Notes: generated from the letters alone by a model not told the origin. Positions 56,993 to 64,000 are shown, counted from the stretch's first letter. The stretch is DNA of 64,000 bases from Luteibacter jiangsuensis (GCF_030812295.1 NZ_JAUSSK010000003.1:744001-808000), one strand, 5' to 3'. Numbers and translations are program-made.

Positions 56993-57499
56993 ATGCTTTA
57001 TCTACTTGACGCGAATGTCCTCATAACGGCGAACAATCAGTACTACGCTCTCGATGCGGTCCCTGAGTTCTGGGACTGGATGCTCCATGTCGCGGGAGCG
57101 GGGCACGTGAAGATGCCTCGGGAGACGTTGGCAGAGTTGAAGGGAGGCAATGCCCAAAAGGATGCTCTCCACGCCTGGGCGGCTAGGCAAGACGTCAGGG
57201 ACGCTTTAGCCCTACGAGAGGACGTAGATGCTGATTTGGTGAGGAAGGTGATTGCTGAGGGATACGCCCCAGATCTACGCGATGACGAGTACGATCTTCT
57301 CGGGCAAGATCCCTTTCTGATCGCCCACGCACTTCGCGCTCCCCAGGACCGTGTCGTAGTCAGCATGGAGGTATCAAAGCCGTCACTCGCTCGGGCTAGG
57401 CGGAAGGTGCCCGATGTGTGTAAAACCTTGAACCTCAGGTGCCGTGACACTTTCCAGTTCCTTCGCGAGATGGGCTTTCGGACCAACTGGAAGACGTAG
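56993..57499 (+). CDS. DUF4411/PIN-like toxin
   Basis: 168 residues. The N-terminus MLYLLDANVLITANNQYY has the first acidic residue of the PIN fold; further acidic residues occur in RETLAELKGG and DDEYDLLGQDPFLIAHAL. DUF4411 proteins are PIN-like RNases found next to XRE-ImmA genes. ATG at 56993 is preferred over the overlapping GTG at 56990. It ends in a true TAG. Likely the toxin of the pair. Confidence 0.85.
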   Translation: MLYLLDANVLITANNQYYALDAVPEFWDWMLHVAGAGHVKMPRETLAELKGGNAQKDALHAWAARQDVRDALALREDVDADLVRKVIAEGYAPDLRDDEYDLLGQDPFLIAHALRAPQDRVVVSMEVSKPSLARARRKVPDVCKTLNLRCRDTFQFLREMGFRTNWKT

Positions 57500-57572
57500 T
57501 GCCGGTCGTTGTCGTGATTCGTTTTCCGACGCTATAAAAGAGACGGAAGGTGGGTTTTCTGACACGTAAAAG

Positions 57573-57875
57573 TCAGTCAGTCGATTTCTTCCGTGGTTTG
57601 TATGGTCGCAGCCGTGTCGGTGAAAGATTGCGATAGGGTGCCAGCGGGGAGGCGGCAGCAGCCAGAGGAATGGCCGGTTGGTCCCAGGGCAGCGACTTGG
57701 CGATGGCATCGTAAAGGGCTACCCGCTCGTACAACTTCTTCCCCATGAAGCGCCTGGCCGACAGGCCATAGTCGCTTTCCCTGGCTTTGAACTGGCTCAC
57801 CGATACCCCGCAGTAGTGCGCGGCCTCGTCGACGGTGAACCAGTCCTTGCCCGCGATGTTGAATTCGTTGGGCAT
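57573..57875 (-). CDS. HTH domain protein, excisionase-like
   Basis: 100 residues. DWFTVDEAAHYCGVSVSQFK is a MerR/excisionase-like winged helix; the C-terminus is basic (RLRPYKPRKKSTD). GGGAGG lies 5 bp upstream of the ATG. It may act with the integrase at the right end or regulate the neighbouring toxin pair. It converges with the DUF4411 gene. Confidence 0.75.
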   Translation of the reverse strand: MPNEFNIAGKDWFTVDEAAHYCGVSVSQFKARESDYGLSARRFMGKKLYERVALYDAIAKSLPWDQPAIPLAAAASPLAPYRNLSPTRLRPYKPRKKSTD

Positions 57876-57974
57876 GGGCCCTCCCGTTGGTTGGCATGCT
57901 GGTGGTTCGATGGTATCTAAGGGCAGCCAATACCAATGCAGCCATCCGGTTCAATGCCAAGGATGCCGTTCCGC

Positions 57975-58526
57975 ATGAAACCCTGTCTCTCCCTCGCGAC
58001 AATGTCTCTCGTTGCGTGCCTGGGTTTTTCGTCACTCGCCTTGGCTGATGTTTCCGAGTTCAAGTACCTGAGAGACGCCATCGCCACGAACCCGATCCTG
58101 ACGACGTTCCAAAAGGTCGCGAAGTATGCATATCCGCCGGAATGGGATCAGATAATTTCTCGCTTTGCACCCGTGGACGGCTCATGCAGCGCGGAGACTT
58201 CCGCCAAGCTTGCGGCCATGAACAAGAGTGACGCCCGGCGCTTCGTGGACGAGCATTCCGTCCTGGGGCATTTCGTGGTTCGTGGCAGCGCTGATCCATC
58301 GGTAGGCAAGCCGGTCGGCGTCGTACTGTTCTTCCCCATGGACTTTTCGAAGACCATTAAGGAGGGGGAGACTCTGAACCTTACGAGCCTTGCCAAGACG
58401 CCGATCACCGTGCGAATCGTAAACGGGGAGGTATTTGTCGGTGGCTATAAGGTTGACTGGGAGAACTCCGTAAATACTGACGAGGGTGCAATTATCGCCA
58501 TCGATGGGTGCGAGGCGCTGAATTGA
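57975..58526 (+). CDS. exported hypothetical protein
   Basis: 183 residues from the ATG giving the best signal peptide (MKPCLSLATMSLVACLGF...ALA). The mature part starts DVSEFKYLRDAIATNP. Two Cys in the mature part may form a disulfide. No domain recognised. The frame is open 13 codons further upstream. Cargo gene of the element. Confidence 0.6.
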   Translation: MKPCLSLATMSLVACLGFSSLALADVSEFKYLRDAIATNPILTTFQKVAKYAYPPEWDQIISRFAPVDGSCSAETSAKLAAMNKSDARRFVDEHSVLGHFVVRGSADPSVGKPVGVVLFFPMDFSKTIKEGETLNLTSLAKTPITVRIVNGEVFVGGYKVDWENSVNTDEGAIIAIDGCEALN

Positions 58527-58666
58527 TCTTGCGGCTAGGACCGCCTACAGAGGGGTGTCTATCGGAGGACATGCCCGGCACCTATAGGGTGGTAGCACCC
58601 CAGGAAGCTATGCCCCGTAGTGACCCCCTTCCAGGCGGCTTCAGCGCATTTCTAAAGTAGAGGCTG

Positions 58667-58885
58667 TTAGACCGGCTGAGCGACGAAGTTGGGATTCTTC
58701 TGAAAGCTGCCGGCAATAATTTCGCCTGCGACATCGACCTTCCAGGCACCCACGATCGCGTGCGGTGGCACGGTATCCGAGGGGCCGAAGTTTCCAGAAA
58801 TCACGTAGACCCAGCCACCCGGGTTTTGTCTGGCCTCTTCGCGCATGGCATCGCTAATCTGTGTCGCGGGATCGAATTCCGTCAT
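58667..58885 (-). CDS. small conserved-looking hypothetical protein
   Basis: 72 residues: MTEFDPATQISDAMREEARQ, then NPGGWVYVISGNFGP, VPPHAIVGAWKVDVAGEI and a closing NPNF. The regular alternation and G-W-V-Y/A-W-K-V-D pattern look like a compact conserved beta domain seen in several bacteria, but no function is known to me. A palindrome ATTGAT-TTAT-ATCAAT precedes it. Confidence 0.62.
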   Translation of the reverse strand: MTEFDPATQISDAMREEARQNPGGWVYVISGNFGPSDTVPPHAIVGAWKVDVAGEIIAGSFQKNPNFVAQPV

Positions 58886-59122
58886 TCGAGCTTCCTTGAG
58901 GGCGATTGATTTATATCAATGAATCAAACGACCGCCGTGTGCTCTCCGGTCGCATGCTGGAGTGACCCGAAATCGCCCTCTAGGGGGTACTCCATCGAGG
59001 ATGCGGCGATGACCCGGTAGGGTGGTAGCGGGTAGGGCGGTAGGTACGATGGAGGGGTACTCCAGAGGCAGGAGCCTAGATCACTAAAGTAGTGATGAAT
59101 AGCAACGGAACGACATGGCCTC
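58886..59122. other. non-coding 237 bp with GGTAGG repeats
   Basis: No gene seen. Contains a G-rich tandem (GGTAGGGTGGTAGC then GGGTAGGGCGGTAGG near 59019-59049), two GGGGTACTCCA copies, and a CTCCATCG/CGATGGAG inverted pair. A related sequence lies at 58578-58660, also downstream of a leftward gene. Confidence 0.5.
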
Positions 59123-59398
59123 TCACTTGATACGTGTTGCCTCAACGGTCTCGTTGTCATCCGTGTTGATTAGCTTGTCATCACACACCACGATTTCTGT
59201 CATTGGCAGCCAAAGCGAGCTGTCGATGCGGTCGAGCGACGACACTTCCCATATTGTTCCGTCGTTGAGGACGATGATTCCTCCATCGTCGGTCACAGAC
59301 CGAACCCAGTAGCCACTTTCGCACGCGAGAGCTTCAACTGACGTTGCGCCAAGGGTGATGATGACGATTATTCGCCAGTACTTATCGAGTGACAGCAT
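59123..59398 (-). CDS. small membrane-anchored or exported hypothetical protein
   Basis: 91 residues with a hydrophobic N-terminal segment (YWRIIVIITLGATSVEALA) acting as signal or anchor. The mature part has two Cys and a beta pattern (GGIIVLNDGTIWEVSSLDRI). Its start overlaps the lipoprotein stop by 17 bp, so the two are co-translated. Confidence 0.6.
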   Translation of the reverse strand: MLSLDKYWRIIVIITLGATSVEALACESGYWVRSVTDDGGIIVLNDGTIWEVSSLDRIDSSLWLPMTEIVVCDDKLINTDDNETVEATRIK

Positions 59399-59843
59399 AT
59401 GCCTTCATCCGGTACTTGTTGCGGATGCTCGACTGGATAAAGGCCACGTCGAACGCCTGGACGCCCTCTGGCTGGCCCTTGAAGCAGCGGACCATGAGCT
59501 TGCTGTTGGGCTTTACCATCGGGAACACGCCGCCCGTAGAGACAGCCGTGTTATCCCCGTAGGCGGCCGTGTTGACCGTGACCGCCCCCGTGGTCGAGGA
59601 CTCCGCCCCATTGAGGATGGCGAAGTGGTCGCAGCCCAGGGCCTCCGACTTGTCTGCCGCCCGTAGAATTGCGAAGTCCGAAGCCTGCTCGGGCGTCGTG
59701 TAGGCATTGGCCGCGAAGTTGACCATGAACGTGTCTGGCGACAGTTGGGTCTCGCTGAACCCCCCGGACCAGCCCTTGGTTTGGTATCCCGTTGCACAGC
59801 CTGCCAGGCCCACGGCCAGCACGGCGAGAATTGCCTTCCTCAT
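59382..59843 (-). CDS. lipoprotein of the CC0125/CC1285-like type
   Basis: 153 residues from the ATG at 59843, chosen because GAGGGGG precedes it by 6 bp. The lipobox LAGC is at residue 16. The mature part GYQTKGWSGGFSETQLSPDT and FAILRAADKSEALGCDHFAI is the pattern of a widespread small proteobacterial lipoprotein family of unknown role. Cargo near the right end of the element. Confidence 0.78.
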   Translation of the reverse strand: MRKAILAVLAVGLAGCATGYQTKGWSGGFSETQLSPDTFMVNFAANAYTTPEQASDFAILRAADKSEALGCDHFAILNGAESSTTGAVTVNTAAYGDNTAVSTGGVFPMVKPNSKLMVRCFKGQPEGVQAFDVAFIQSSIRNKYRMKAYAVTR

Positions 59844-59904
59844 GCCCATCCCCCTCAGTGGCTCACCCCGGGGCATATTTTAGGCTCATTTAGGCTAATC
59901 AGTT

Positions 59905-59926
59905 CGTGAGTAACTATGTGAGTAAC
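59905..59926. repeat. integrase arm-type repeats, right end
   Basis: CGTGAGTAACTATGTGAGTA and two further bases, nearly identical to the left-end repeat at 39714. It lies about 50 bp inside attR. Confidence 0.7.
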
Positions 59927-59973
59927 TGCTGTATATGCGACTCAGATACATTGCAAAAACTTCGGTTGTGGTG

Positions 59974-59989
59974 CCCCCCTTGGCACCAA
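59974..59989 (+). other. attR core, imperfect copy of tRNA-Leu 3' end
   Basis: CCCCCCTTGGCACCAA matches the tRNA-Leu end except for one missing G. It sits at the change from element to chromosome, next to arm-type repeats and a terminator like the one behind the tRNA. Confidence 0.72.
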
Positions 59990-60031
59990 CAACGGTTTCA
60001 GCGGAGGCACTCCGTATCGAAACCACAGAGA

Positions 60032-60056
60032 AACCCGCCATCTGGCGGGTTTTTTT
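60032..60056 (+). terminator. Rho-independent terminator beyond attR
   Basis: ACCCGCC-ATCT-GGCGGGT plus six further T. The stem is the same as in the tRNA-Leu terminator at 39635. The 178 bases from here to 60234 show no gene. Confidence 0.93.
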
Positions 60057-60234
60057 GTGCCCGTAGAATGCCGGCCGATCTCACGGCGTCCCAGTGACCG
60101 ACGCGAATGCGCCACCTTTGGCACATGGCGAACGGGACACTCCGTGACAGCTTCACATTGCCTCTCGCGGCTGGTTGCGACGCCGGTTCCCGTACGGCGA
60201 GGCGGAACGCGTCCTTTTCGACATGGAGACAGGT

Positions 60235-60870
60235 ATGTTTGGCCAGCGATTTCTTGTGATCTATTCAGGCGTCCTCACTGCGGTTTTTGCGGTGTCGATG
60301 CTGACGGGTTTTACGAAAACCCCTGCTACGTCGTTCGATGAGCTCAATGTGCAGCGAATTAACGTGCGAGAGGCTGACGGCACGCTTCGGATGATTATCA
60401 CTAACGGCGCGAGAATGCCTGGGGTGATCGTCAAGGGCAAAGAACAGCCGAAGGTGGATCGACCACAGGCCGGAATGATCTTTTACAACGATGAAGGCTC
60501 GGAGAACGGCGGTCTGATTTTTGGCGGAAAGCGGCTCGCCAACGGAGACGTCGTGGATGCTGGAGGAAGCCTGTCGTTCGATCGCTATAACGCGAATGAA
60601 GTCGTGAAGCTCATAGGTGTCAACGAGAAGACCGATAGCTTCGCGGGTCTGGCCATCTCGGACAGCGAGGAAGGCGGTCCGAACCATCGACGTGTATGGG
60701 TGGGACGGTCCGATGACGGGTCGGCGTCGCTATCCCTGATGGATGCCACGGGGCATGAACGCATTCAATTGTCCGTGCCTGCCACCGGCACGCCCCGGAT
60801 CGCGTTTCTCGACGAGCATGGCAAGGTCGTAAAAACCTTGAGCGGCGGTGGCGATTCCGGCCAACGATAA
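60235..60870 (+). CDS. membrane-anchored hypothetical protein
   Basis: 211 residues. An N-terminal hydrophobic anchor (FLVIYSGVLTAVFAVSMLTG) precedes a periplasmic domain of beta-repeats, each built as a short strand pair: ADGTLRMIITNGARMPGVIV, AGMIFYNDEGSENGGLIFGG and SASLSLMDATGHERIQLSVP. The ATG at 60235 is chosen for GGAGACAGG upstream. It is a single transcription unit with its own terminator. Function unknown. Confidence 0.72.
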   Translation: MFGQRFLVIYSGVLTAVFAVSMLTGFTKTPATSFDELNVQRINVREADGTLRMIITNGARMPGVIVKGKEQPKVDRPQAGMIFYNDEGSENGGLIFGGKRLANGDVVDAGGSLSFDRYNANEVVKLIGVNEKTDSFAGLAISDSEEGGPNHRRVWVGRSDDGSASLSLMDATGHERIQLSVPATGTPRIAFLDEHGKVVKTLSGGGDSGQR

Positions 60871-60889
60871 CCAAAAGGGGCACAAAAGA

Positions 60890-60911
60890 CCCCGCTGATG
60901 CGGGGTTTTTT
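60890..60911 (+). terminator. Rho-independent terminator
   Basis: CCCCGC-TGAT-GCGGGG followed by six T, 19 bp after the stop of the gene at 60235. Confidence 0.95.
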
Positions 60912-60970
60912 GTTTCAGCATGATTCCCGTATCGAACTTCGCTCCGAAACATTGACGCGGCCGTGGAGTT

Positions 60971-61912
60971 TCATCGGATGGCTACCGGGTTGATGTTGAC
61001 CTGGGTGGAACCGACGTAGAGCGGCTGGCCGAGCACGAACAGGAATTCCCAAGCCTTGTCGCGAACCAGTGCGCGGCTGTCGATCAGTTCCAGGTTGTAG
61101 ATGCCGCGCTTGGCGAGCATGTACTGGTTGACCGGGAACTCGTCTTTGCCATGTGGGTTCGGATAGACCTCGGAGGCCCACGTGTCACCGCCGAAGGCGA
61201 CGATGCCCTGGTCGGCCAGCCATTTCGCCGCTTCCATGCCGATGCCGGGTTCAACTTCCAGGAACTGCTGGTTGTCCTTGCCGATCAGTTCCAGCCAGCC
61301 CGTGTTGAACAGCACCACGTCCGCCTTGCGCAGGGTGATGCCCTGCGTCTTCAGCACGGACTGGATGTCTGCCACGCTGAACTCGGTGCCGCCCGGCACA
61401 ATGGTCTTGCCGTAGTACGCGGTCATGTCCAGCACAACGCCACGGGTCACTATCGGCGGAACCTTTTCCACGCCGAGCTTGGTGACACCATCGATGGTCA
61501 CGAAATCGGCGGCGCGGTTGCCGTTGTAGTAAACGTTGTCGATGCCGATGTGGCCGATGCCGTTGAGCTGGGTGCCGACTCCGGTCCATGCGTTCACCAG
61601 TTCATCGTTGAAAGTGAACTTATTGGGACCGAGCGATTTGCCGGCCTGCTGGCCGACCTGCACGTTGTACAGACGGAAGCTGCGGTGGCGGAAGGCCGGA
61701 AGGTTCTTGTCCACCGGCACGGCCAGCGGGTAAGTCTTTCCCGTCTTGACCAGACCGACCGCCTGCCTGACCACTTCCGGGGTCAACAAGTTTGCGGCGC
61801 CGATCTCGTCGTTAGGACCGTAGGATGAGGGATGGCAGTCGGCCGCAGGCGCAACCTGCATGGCCAGCGGCAATACGGCGGCCAGCGCGAGCTTTGTAAG
61901 GGTCTTCATCAT
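60971..61912 (-). CDS. exported cyclase-family hydrolase (kynurenine formamidase/isatin hydrolase-like)
   Basis: 313 residues. A signal peptide (MMKTLTKLALAAVLPLAMQV) is followed by DCHPSSYGPNDEIGAANLLT. VGTQLNGIGHIG corresponds to the metal-binding GTHxDxxxH motif in the diverged form seen in isatin hydrolase-like enzymes. FNTGWLEL and GGDTWASEV are further family blocks. The start overlaps the Old Yellow Enzyme stop as ATGA, so the two are translationally coupled. The substrate is unknown. Confidence 0.8.
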   Translation of the reverse strand: MMKTLTKLALAAVLPLAMQVAPAADCHPSSYGPNDEIGAANLLTPEVVRQAVGLVKTGKTYPLAVPVDKNLPAFRHRSFRLYNVQVGQQAGKSLGPNKFTFNDELVNAWTGVGTQLNGIGHIGIDNVYYNGNRAADFVTIDGVTKLGVEKVPPIVTRGVVLDMTAYYGKTIVPGGTEFSVADIQSVLKTQGITLRKADVVLFNTGWLELIGKDNQQFLEVEPGIGMEAAKWLADQGIVAFGGDTWASEVYPNPHGKDEFPVNQYMLAKRGIYNLELIDSRALVRDKAWEFLFVLGQPLYVGSTQVNINPVAIR

Positions 61913-63042
61913 GCTTCCAGGTTTTCGGCGGACTGCGCCAGCGTGGGGTAGTCGGTCAGGCCGCGCTCGTCGCCGCCGAATAGGGTGTCGCGGTCGTGCG
62001 GGTTGAGCGATGCGCCCGTACGCAAGCGCTCCGGCAGGTCGGGATTGGCGACGAACGGACGGCCGAAACCGATCAGGTCTGCCCAACCTTCACGCAATGC
62101 CGCGCGAGCGCGTTCGGCGTTGTAGTGGCCGGCGTAGATCATTGCGCCGGGGAATACTTCCCGGAGTCGCTGCTTGAACCCGACCGGCATATCCGGTGCA
62201 TCGTCCCAATCGGCCTCGGCGATGTGGATGTAGCCCACGCCGATTTCGCCGAGCAGCTTCGCCGCTGCGATGTAGGTGGTCTCGGGATCGTCATCGAAGC
62301 AGCCGTTGAGCGTGGTCAGCGGGGCCAGGCGGATGCCGACGCGGCCCTTGTCGCCCGTGCCTTCGGCCAGGGCCTGCGCCACCTCGCCGAGAAAGCGCAG
62401 GCGGTTCTCCAGTGAACCGCCGTACTCATCGCTGCGTCCGTTGGCGCCGGAGTCGATGAACTGGTTGATCAGGTAGCCGTTGGCGGCATGCAGTTCCACG
62501 CCGTCGAAGCCGGCTGCCATCGCATTGCGCGCGGCCTGACGGAACTCGTCGATGATGGTGTGGATTTCCTCCAACTTGAGCGCACGCGGCTTGGACGCTT
62601 GCACGAAACCCGGCTTGCCATCGCCCTCGGCGATGAACACGTTGACGCCCTCTGCCTGCAGGGCTGTGGAAGACACCGGGGCCTGCCCGTCGAGCAGGCT
62701 GATGTGGCTCAAGCGACCGACGTGCCAGAGCTGCGCAAAGATGCGTCCGCCCGCGGCATGTATTGCCTTGGTGACTTTGCGCCAGCCGGCGACCTGCGTC
62801 GGGGTATGGATGCCTGGCGTCCACGCATAGCCTTTGCCGAGCGGGGAGATCCAGGTGCCTTCGCTGATGATCAGTCCGGCACCGGCACGCTGCGCGTAGT
62901 ACTCGGCCATCAGATCGTTCGGCACATCGCCGGGTTGGCTGGCGCGCGAACGCGTCATCGGCGGCATCACGATGCGATTGGGCAGTTCGAGGCTACCCAG
63001 GGAATAAGGTTGGAACAGGGGGTCTTGGGTATCAGGCATCAT
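61909..63042 (-). CDS. Old Yellow Enzyme-family alkene reductase
   Basis: FMN-dependent ene-reductase of 377 residues. The N-terminal LFQPYSLGSLELPNRIVMPP is typical of NemA-like enzymes. Substrate-binding HxxN and catalytic Tyr are in VELHAANGYLINQF. ENRLRFLGEV and FGRPFVANPDL (phosphate end of the barrel) complete the fold. Start at 63042 has GGAG 4 bp upstream. Middle gene of a leftward cluster with a cyclase and an aldo/keto reductase. Confidence 0.93.
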   Translation of the reverse strand: MMPDTQDPLFQPYSLGSLELPNRIVMPPMTRSRASQPGDVPNDLMAEYYAQRAGAGLIISEGTWISPLGKGYAWTPGIHTPTQVAGWRKVTKAIHAAGGRIFAQLWHVGRLSHISLLDGQAPVSSTALQAEGVNVFIAEGDGKPGFVQASKPRALKLEEIHTIIDEFRQAARNAMAAGFDGVELHAANGYLINQFIDSGANGRSDEYGGSLENRLRFLGEVAQALAEGTGDKGRVGIRLAPLTTLNGCFDDDPETTYIAAAKLLGEIGVGYIHIAEADWDDAPDMPVGFKQRLREVFPGAMIYAGHYNAERARAALREGWADLIGFGRPFVANPDLPERLRTGASLNPHDRDTLFGGDERGLTDYPTLAQSAENLEA

Positions 63043-63180
63043 GGGGCTCCGCGATAGGCGCAATCGCGCCGATCGGTAGGGTCTGGAAATGCGGTGACAG
63101 GTATCCGGCGATCTCACGGAAAGTCTCGCCGAACGGGCGTCGGTCGCGGCGGAACCGCAGGCTGAAGAAGGTCTCCTTCC
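63032..63180 (-). pseudogene. remnant of a regulator C-terminus (possibly LysR)
   Basis: The gap between the reductase genes is open for 48 codons on the minus strand, ending in TGA inside the next gene: FSLRFRRDRRPFGETFREIA then GYLSPHFQTLP. This resembles the end of a LysR-type regulator. No start codon or DNA-binding part exists, as the aldo/keto reductase lies directly before it. Recognition is weak. Confidence 0.35.
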
Positions 63181-63984
63181 TCAGTCCCAGACGGGAGCCA
63201 GGCCTTCGGGACTGACTTCGCGCCCGTTGCGTTCCAGCAGTGCGATCCTGGTCATGTCGTCGGCGTCCAGGCGCAGGTCTCGGGCCAGCAGGTTGCTGGC
63301 GAGGTTCTCGCGCCGGGTCGAGGACGGAATCACGGCATAGCCCAGTTGCAGCGCCCAGGCCAGCGCCACCTGCGCCACCGTGGCCTGATGCTTGTCGGCG
63401 ATCTGCGCCAACACCGGGTCCTTGAGTATCTTGCCGTAGGCCAGGGTCATGTAGGACGTGACGGTGATGCGCTGTTCCTTCAGGAACGCAGTCAGCGTGT
63501 GGCTCTGCAAGTAAGGGCTGAGTTCGATCTGGTTGGTGGCGATCTCGTCTTTGCCAACCGCGGCGATGGCCTGCCTGGTCAACTCGATATTGAAGTTGGA
63601 GATACCTATCTGGCGGGTAAGGCCCAGCGCCTTGGCCTCGGCCAGCGCAGTCATGTATTCGACCAGTTCGACGCCATTGCCCGGTGCCGGCCAGTGGATC
63701 AGGGTCAGGTCCACGTAGTCGGTACGCAGCTTCGTCAGGCTCTCGCGCAAGCTGGGAACCAACGTGTTCCTGGCGTAGTTGTCAGTCCAGATCTTGGTCG
63801 TGACGAACAGCTCGGCACGCTCGACGCCGCTTTCGGCGATGGCCTGGCCGACGTCGGCCTCATTGCCGTAAATCTGCGCGGTATCGACCGCGCGGTAACC
63901 CAGTTCCAGTGCGCTGCGCACCGAATCGATGACGGTCTGGCCGGTCAAACGGAAGGTGCCGACGCCGAAGGAAGGAACGCTCAT
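63181..63984 (-). CDS. aldo/keto reductase (2,5-diketo-gluconate reductase-like)
   Basis: NADPH-dependent carbonyl reductase of 267 residues, probably cytoplasmic. The catalytic tetrad is visible: Asp and Tyr in [11 protein letters not shown], Lys in VTTKIW and His in LTLIHWP. The cofactor loop is [12 protein letters not shown]. This short form resembles DkgB. The ATG at 63984 has AGGAG 7 bp upstream. First gene of the leftward cluster in this window. Confidence 0.93.
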   Translation of the reverse strand: MSVPSFGVGTFRLTGQTVIDSVRSALELGYRAVDTAQIYGNEADVGQAIAESGVERAELFVTTKIWTDNYARNTLVPSLRESLTKLRTDYVDLTLIHWPAPGNGVELVEYMTALAEAKALGLTRQIGISNFNIELTRQAIAAVGKDEIATNQIELSPYLQSHTLTAFLKEQRITVTSYMTLAYGKILKDPVLAQIADKHQATVAQVALAWALQLGYAVIPSSTRRENLASNLLARDLRLDADDMTRIALLERNGREVSPEGLAPVWD

Positions 63985-64000
63985 GATCAACTCCTGGAAC

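Larger units (their letters stand above)
39574..59989. mobile_element. tRNA-Leu-integrated genomic element with virion-gene operon (about 20.4 kb)
   Basis: Bounded by the tRNA-Leu 3' end (39574-39590) and an imperfect copy (59974-59989). A P4-type integrase sits next to the tRNA, and related arm-type repeats lie just inside both ends. Contents are unlike the flanks: integrase, two large serine recombinases, AlpA-like regulator, iteron-like repeats, small ATGA-overlapped genes, phage virion genes and cargo. GC is visibly lower and no chromosomal REP units occur inside. It lacks recognisable portal, capsid, terminase, tail or conjugation genes, so it is a satellite, a remnant or a composite rather than a complete phage. 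Confidence 0.88.

Noticed and set aside
59080-59096. Five-pair hairpin with seven-base loop resembling a tRNA anticodon arm
   Set aside because: The loop TAAAGTA lacks the T before the anticodon, and no acceptor, D or T arm flanks it.
39574-59989. CRISPR array or conjugation module inside the element
   Set aside because: No regularly spaced direct repeats, and no relaxase, type IV secretion or coupling-protein genes were recognised.

Overview
The window is high-GC proteobacterial chromosome. Gene content (dapB, carAB-greA, tpiA-secG-tRNA-Leu, TonB-dependent receptors, many intergenic REP palindromes) suggests a xanthomonad relative, probably Rhodanobacteraceae such as Luteibacter or Dyella. 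That placement is inference from gene content, not a database match.

Bases 1-39500 are core chromosome. In order: metG (partial); dapB; a cation/calcium exchanger behind a yybP-ykoY (Mn2+) riboswitch-like leader; a 2OG-Fe(II) oxygenase; carA-carB-greA; a secreted lipase. Then comes a coherent poly-3-hydroxybutyrate/3-hydroxybutyrate utilisation locus (10650-21604): GntP-type permease, TonB receptor, secreted PHB depolymerase, transporter-fused sensor kinase, NarL-type regulator and 3HB-oligomer hydrolase. Next are cyclophilin, aminotransferase, malate dehydrogenase, CDF exporter, gnd, M1 peptidase, ABC transporter, LysR/EamA pair, serine hydrolase, MscS-like channel, tpiA, secG and tRNA-Leu(GAG).

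Bases 39574-59989 are an integrated element of about 20.4 kb inserted in the 3' end of tRNA-Leu. It has a P4-type tyrosine integrase, an imperfect copy of the tRNA 3' end at the far side, and matching integrase arm-type repeats just inside both ends. Its GC is visibly lower than the flanks. It carries two paralogous large serine recombinases in opposite orientation, a degenerate S24-like protein, an AlpA-like regulator under a perfect inverted repeat, a winged-helix gene with four iteron-like repeats at its 3' end, a secreted ricin-type lectin, two small regulators, a four-gene phage virion (DNA-ejection-like) operon, an XRE-ImmA/DUF4411 pair and several secreted or lipoprotein cargo genes.

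The most striking feature is the virion operon at 50792-55737. Three of its four genes are interrupted only by in-frame TAG codons (five, two and one). There are no TAA, TGA or frame changes across about 1540 codons; the TAGs sit where glutamine fits, and the four genes all terminate with TAA or TGA. This is the pattern expected of an amber-recoded (TAG = Gln) phage late operon, although pseudogene decay by C-to-T change at CAG codons cannot be excluded from sequence alone. No suppressor tRNA was recognised in the window. The operon is preceded by an operator-like palindrome and then a terminator, a layout like an antitermination-controlled late promoter.

Bases 60000-64000 return to chromosome or older accessory DNA: a membrane-anchored hypothetical gene, then a leftward cluster of aldo/keto reductase, a regulator remnant, Old Yellow Enzyme and a cyclase-family hydrolase.
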